NCBI GenBank assembly: GCA_038142005.1
Contig: JAYQJE010000008.1
Span: 57,602-121,601 of the forward strand
DNA length: 64,000 nucleotides
Direction: 5' to 3'
DNA from: SHAN690 sp023262195
GTDB taxonomy: Bacteria; Bacteroidota; Bacteroidia; Flavobacteriales_G; Salibacteraceae
The translations under genes were made by a program, and so were the position numbers. Under the pieces are notes generated by a model. The model was not told the origin of the DNA, made no database searches, and saw only the letters and a program-made list of their open reading frames with translations. Shown piece by piece: positions 60,403 through 64,000 of the stretch. Numbering within the stretch: the first letter of the stretch is position 1; each line of letters begins with the position of its first letter.

Positions 60403-62103
60403 ATGACAGCACAAGAAAAGGCAGAAGAATGGTTGAGTCAAGAAATTGACCAAGATTTTAAGGCTGGGATACAGCAACTTATTGATGAAGGTGGTAATGA
60501 GCTTGAGGATGCTTTTTACAAGGATCTTGAATTTGGAACTGGAGGTATGCGCGGTGTTATGGGCATCGGATCGAATAGAATTAACCGCTATACCTTAGGA
60601 ATGGCTACCCAAGGTTTGTGCAACTACATCAAGCAATCATCCTCTGATCAAAAAAACCTTCGCATTGCAATTGCTTACGACTGCAGGAATAATAGTGCCA
60701 ACTTTGCCCAGCTTGTAGCAGATATTATTTCTGCCAATGGTATGGAAGCTTATTTGTTCTCAGAACTGAGACCAACACCAGAGCTCTCATTTGCTGTGAG
60801 ACATCACCAATGTCAAGCCGGAATTGTGATTACTGCTTCTCACAACCCTCCCGAATACAATGGATTTAAAGTTTATTGGAACGATGGGGCGCAAATTGTG
60901 ACTCCACATGATCAAAACATCATCAATGAAGTTCGCTCAATAAAAGACCTATCCGCAATTCAGTTTGAGTCAAACACTGAATTGATCACATACCTAGGTG
61001 ATGAAACAGATGAGGCGTTTATTGAAGCATCGTTGAATCAGAGAAAAACCAAAGAAACCAACCCGCTCAAAATAGTTTTCACTCCGTTGCATGGCACCAG
61101 CATCACCATTATGCCTAAGCTACTCAAACGCGCTGGATATACAGACTTACATATAATTGAGGAGCAAGCTACACCCGATGGAAACTTCCCTACCGTGGAA
61201 AGCCCAAACCCAGAAGAGCGTGCAGCCTTAGATATGGCTTTGAAAAGAGCCGATGAAATAGATGCCGATATGGTAATCGGAACTGATCCTGACAGTGACA
61301 GACTTGGAGTCGCCATTAGAGATGCAAATGGTAAAATGCAACTTCTTAATGGCAATCAATGCGGAGCCCTTTTAACGGAATATCTACTCGCCAACTCGAA
61401 TCTGTCTGGAGATGAGTTTATTGCATATACCATCGTTAGTAGTGAGATTTTCGCTGATATTGCCGTTGACCACGGTATTCAATCAGAAGTGTGCCTTACT
61501 GGATTCAAACATATTGCCGCCCTCATCAGAGAAAACGAAGGTTCAAGAAAGTTTATTGGCGGTGGGGAGGAAAGCTATGGCTTTATGGTTGGCGACTTTG
61601 TGAGGGATAAAGATGCGTTGACCTCTACACTCATTTTTTGTGACCTTGCCTCAGAGGCCAAGGCGATTGGATCGAGTGCTTTTGAAATGCTTTGTTCACT
61701 ATATAAAAAGCACGGTTTCTATCAGGAGTATTTGATCAGTGTAACTAAAAAAGGTGCTGAAGGTGCAAAAGCGATTGACCAACTCATGCAAGGTTATCGA
61801 AGTAATCCACCTGCCGCTTTTGGCGATGATATGGTTGCGCGTATTAATGATATGCTAACCAGTGAATCCAAAAATGTAGAGGATGGAACAAGCCACTCAA
61901 TTAACTTACCAAAATCGAATGTTCTTCAATTCTTCACCGAAAAAGGCAATAAAGTGTCTGTAAGACCTTCGGGTACAGAGCCAAAAATCAAGTATTATTT
62001 CAGTCTTAAGGCGACTTGGTCCAGAGATAAATCGATGGAAGAACAAGAGAAACGCCTTGAAGACAGCTTATCGCAGATTCTCAAGGCGTTGAAGATTACT
62101 TAG
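60403..62103 (+). CDS. Phosphoglucomutase/phosphomannomutase family
   Basis: Interconverts hexose 1- and 6-phosphates. 566 aa from the ATG at 60403 (MTAQEKAEEWLSQEI); a TTG at 60397 is in frame but unlikely. The active-site Ser is in GIVITASHNPPEYNGFK, the Mg site is GTDPDSDRLG, the sugar-binding loop is GGGEESYGFMVGD and the phosphate-binding loop RPSGTEPKIKYYF. Length and motifs match the PGM2/PgcA-like branch rather than short PMM. Confidence 0.95.
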   Translation: MTAQEKAEEWLSQEIDQDFKAGIQQLIDEGGNELEDAFYKDLEFGTGGMRGVMGIGSNRINRYTLGMATQGLCNYIKQSSSDQKNLRIAIAYDCRNNSANFAQLVADIISANGMEAYLFSELRPTPELSFAVRHHQCQAGIVITASHNPPEYNGFKVYWNDGAQIVTPHDQNIINEVRSIKDLSAIQFESNTELITYLGDETDEAFIEASLNQRKTKETNPLKIVFTPLHGTSITIMPKLLKRAGYTDLHIIEEQATPDGNFPTVESPNPEERAALDMALKRADEIDADMVIGTDPDSDRLGVAIRDANGKMQLLNGNQCGALLTEYLLANSNLSGDEFIAYTIVSSEIFADIAVDHGIQSEVCLTGFKHIAALIRENEGSRKFIGGGEESYGFMVGDFVRDKDALTSTLIFCDLASEAKAIGSSAFEMLCSLYKKHGFYQEYLISVTKKGAEGAKAIDQLMQGYRSNPPAAFGDDMVARINDMLTSESKNVEDGTSHSINLPKSNVLQFFTEKGNKVSVRPSGTEPKIKYYFSLKATWSRDKSMEEQEKRLEDSLSQILKALKIT

Positions 62104-62116
62104 TGATCCTATCTGA

Positions 62117-62431
62117 TCAATTATTCATTTCCTCATGTATTGAATTGAAATCTTCGATTTTTTGTGGGTTATTAGAAATCCACCAATACCATGTTTCTCT
62201 TCTATTAAGACCATTCAAACCAGAAGTTGGGACTTGATTTTCCACCATGAAATCTCCTACATACGCATTGTCTACGGTCTGCTCTTGATGCCAATCTTCC
62301 CAAATCTCCAATACATTTAAAATGGCTTGTTCATTTGAGCCATCAACATCACCAACTTGATTCTGAGCATTTACGGCCAATGCAGATAGCATGCAGAAAC
62401 AAGACAAGAGGAGTATTTTAATTCTTTTCAT
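62117..62431 (-). CDS. Small secreted hypothetical protein
   Basis: 104 aa with a signal peptide (MKRIKILLLSCFCMLSALAVNAQ), followed by an acidic, Trp-rich mature part (EIWEDWHQEQTVDNAYVGDFMVENQ; RRETWYWWISNNPQ). I do not recognise a family. It begins 6 bases after the stop of the PKD/CHU_C gene and is probably cotranscribed with it, so it may be periplasmic or surface-associated. Confidence 0.65.
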   Translation of the reverse strand: MKRIKILLLSCFCMLSALAVNAQNQVGDVDGSNEQAILNVLEIWEDWHQEQTVDNAYVGDFMVENQVPTSGLNGLNRRETWYWWISNNPQKIEDFNSIHEEMNN

Positions 62432-62437
62432 CGCTTA

Positions 62438-64000
62438 TTAGTCTTTATATCGAGTGATTACAAAGTTTCCTTGAGTATTTTTCTTAATGCGATTGGTTTG
62501 CTTGTATTCCAAAACATAAGCATAGCTTCCGATTGGCATGGATGATCCAGCATGTTTACCATCCCAACGCGCATTTTCATTCTCACCAACAAACAGCTCA
62601 TTACCCCAACGGTCATAAATCGAAAGCTTTACATACTCTAAATCTTCTCCTCGAACTTCAAAGAAATCGTTGATTCCATCTCCATTTGGTGAGAAACTCG
62701 TTGGGATGAATAGCGTTTGGTGATATGCGATTGATACAACTTTTGTCAAAGATGATTTACAACCAAAGTCGCTTGTCGATTCAAGCACCACTTGGTAGTC
62801 CCCAGCTTCTTTATATTCATGCGGCTTTGGATTTTGTCTATTGCTTATTGTGCTATCTCCAAAGTTCCACAGCCACTTCTCTGCTCCCTGAGTGTAATTT
62901 ACAAATTCAACCAATGGATCAAGAATTGAATATGAAATTGATCCGAAATCAAAGTCTGTGAAAGGATTAGCATGCACGCGTACCATTTCTCTCAACTTTG
63001 CACTGTCACTGCAGCCCTGTGGTGAGGTAACTTTAAGTTCAGCTTGATATTCATAGTAGTCTTGTCCGTCCTCAATCGTGTAGCAATACGTAGGGTTTAC
63101 GTCACTCATAATATTTCCGTCACCAAGCTTCCAACGGTATGTCATTCTGCTCGTGTCAGCGAACTGTGTTTGATCTATATAGGTAACACAATGTGGTGAA
63201 CAACCCTCAAGGGTGTCAGCAATAAAGCTCGCGACTGGATTATGATGTACAACGGCCACACTATGTGCACTATCAATACAACCATACTGAGTTTCAACAA
63301 TCATCAATACAGGATAATCACCTCCAGCTGCATAGGTATTTTCAGGATTCTTATTTGTGGATGTTTGTCCATCACCAAAATCCCAGAACCAGTCAACTAC
63401 ACCTACAGGATCATAAGTGTAATCAAAGTAAGTTTCATCCCTAAACTTAATTCTTCTCTGCGCACAGTTATTGTCATCCACAATCAAGGTATTTGCGCGG
63501 GGCTTTGGACGAATTAATATTTCTGTTTCAGCAGTTGTATGGCAACCATAATTTGAATATGGTGTATGCTTTACAGTATAAGGACCTGGCTCTTGGTAAA
63601 AATTTCCAGCAGATTCATTATTTGCGACATTACCATCGCCAAAATCCCAATCCCAAGCTTGCAAATAACTATTGAACATGGGGTTCATGAAAGACGAATC
63701 CTTCAGAAGAACCCTCTGTTCTTCGCATTCACCAATCTGCGTATAATTAGGTACAGGAACAGGATAAATATTCAATGGCTTTACAACAGTATTGGTACAG
63801 CCTTTATCTGTTGCCACAATCAGCTTAACATTAAAAGTATTCGGAGAACCATACATATGAATTGTATTCTGATCATACACAACACCACTATTATCACCGA
63901 AATCCCACTCCCAATAGTTTATTGTTCCTTGGGTGGATTGCGATGCATCTGTAAAAGGCACAGTATCATTTCTACAAGTGGCTGGAGCTATAAAATCCAC
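62438..64000 (-). CDS. T9SS-exported PKD-repeat surface protein with gliding-type C-terminal domain (5' part outside window)
   Basis: At least 520 aa, open to the right edge. It holds about five PKD repeats, each with a W.FGDG-type motif (YWEWDFGDNSGVV; WDWDFGDGNVAN; DWFWDFGDGQTS; YRWKLGDGNI; KWLWNFGDSTIS). The CHU_C domain follows (FIPTSFSPNGDGINDFFEVRG; SIYDRWGNELFVG). No signal peptide is visible because the start is outside. The repeats contain paired Cys residues. Probable cell-surface adhesin; the small secreted protein gene follows it. Confidence 0.93.
   Translation of the reverse strand: MDFIAPATCRNDTVPFTDASQSTQGTINYWEWDFGDNSGVVYDQNTIHMYGSPNTFNVKLIVATDKGCTNTVVKPLNIYPVPVPNYTQIGECEEQRVLLKDSSFMNPMFNSYLQAWDWDFGDGNVANNESAGNFYQEPGPYTVKHTPYSNYGCHTTAETEILIRPKPRANTLIVDDNNCAQRRIKFRDETYFDYTYDPVGVVDWFWDFGDGQTSTNKNPENTYAAGGDYPVLMIVETQYGCIDSAHSVAVVHHNPVASFIADTLEGCSPHCVTYIDQTQFADTSRMTYRWKLGDGNIMSDVNPTYCYTIEDGQDYYEYQAELKVTSPQGCSDSAKLREMVRVHANPFTDFDFGSISYSILDPLVEFVNYTQGAEKWLWNFGDSTISNRQNPKPHEYKEAGDYQVVLESTSDFGCKSSLTKVVSIAYHQTLFIPTSFSPNGDGINDFFEVRGEDLEYVKLSIYDRWGNELFVGENENARWDGKHAGSSMPIGSYAYVLEYKQTNRIKKNTQGNFVITRYKD

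Overview
The window is chromosomal DNA of a Bacteroidota, most likely a marine-type flavobacterium (Flavobacteriales). Evidence from the sequence: secreted proteins end in type IX secretion (T9SS) sorting domains, both the gliding/CHU_C type and the Por type. There is a PorE-like OmpA protein, a fused SecDF, a type III glutamine synthetase, a menaquinone branch (menF, menD), promoters of the TTTG-N19-TAnnTTTG class and few Shine-Dalgarno sites. I see no phage, insertion sequence, CRISPR array or rRNA operon.

Layout. 1-8214 is the transcription/translation block read leftwards: four tRNAs, tuf, tRNA-Trp, secE, nusG, rplK, rplA, rplJ, rplL, rpoB. 8201-13990 holds hpf, a Xer recombinase, rpsU, an acyl-CoA dehydrogenase, apt, a helix-hairpin-helix protein and an AGCS symporter. 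14012-20513 is a leftward run with a RmlD-like reductase, K+ channel, PspC, DUF2851, pyrF, prfA and purM. 20578-30468 holds the porE-like gene, glnN, a CaCA antiporter, tatA, secDF and mdh. 30589-35642 is a rightward cassette: a large CHU_C adhesin, an ECF sigma factor, and a membrane protein joining an anti-sigma-like N-terminus to a CHU_C C-terminus. Then follow gyrB, an outer-membrane barrel plus giant TPR protein pair, menD, menF and an M43 metalloprotease (all leftward), and a response regulator with a tiny T9SS-CTD-like protein (rightward). 47715-56699 is a mixed region with a RecB-like nuclease, TPR protein, spermidine-synthase-like protein, saccharopine-dehydrogenase family enzyme, a small T9SS cargo protein, DUF983 and a coiled-coil lipoprotein. 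56729-60001 is a carbohydrate cluster (GH1, glycosyltransferase, LpxH-like phosphatase). It is followed by a phosphohexomutase, a small secreted protein and the 3' part of a PKD/CHU_C adhesin that runs off the right edge.

Data quality. About twenty genes, including essential ones (rpoB, gyrB), are interrupted by one-base indels, nearly all in homopolymer runs, and gyrB also has an in-frame TGA. I read these as uncorrected sequencing errors, so I annotate the genes as whole CDS and give the shift position. Reading each broken gene as two proteins would be wrong.

The most interesting biology is the ECF sigma/anti-sigma-like/CHU_C unit at 33835-35642, which looks like an envelope-spanning signalling pair linked to T9SS cargo. 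Next are the orphan response regulator with a free CTD-like protein (46705-47714) and a 9-bp direct repeat upstream of glnN.
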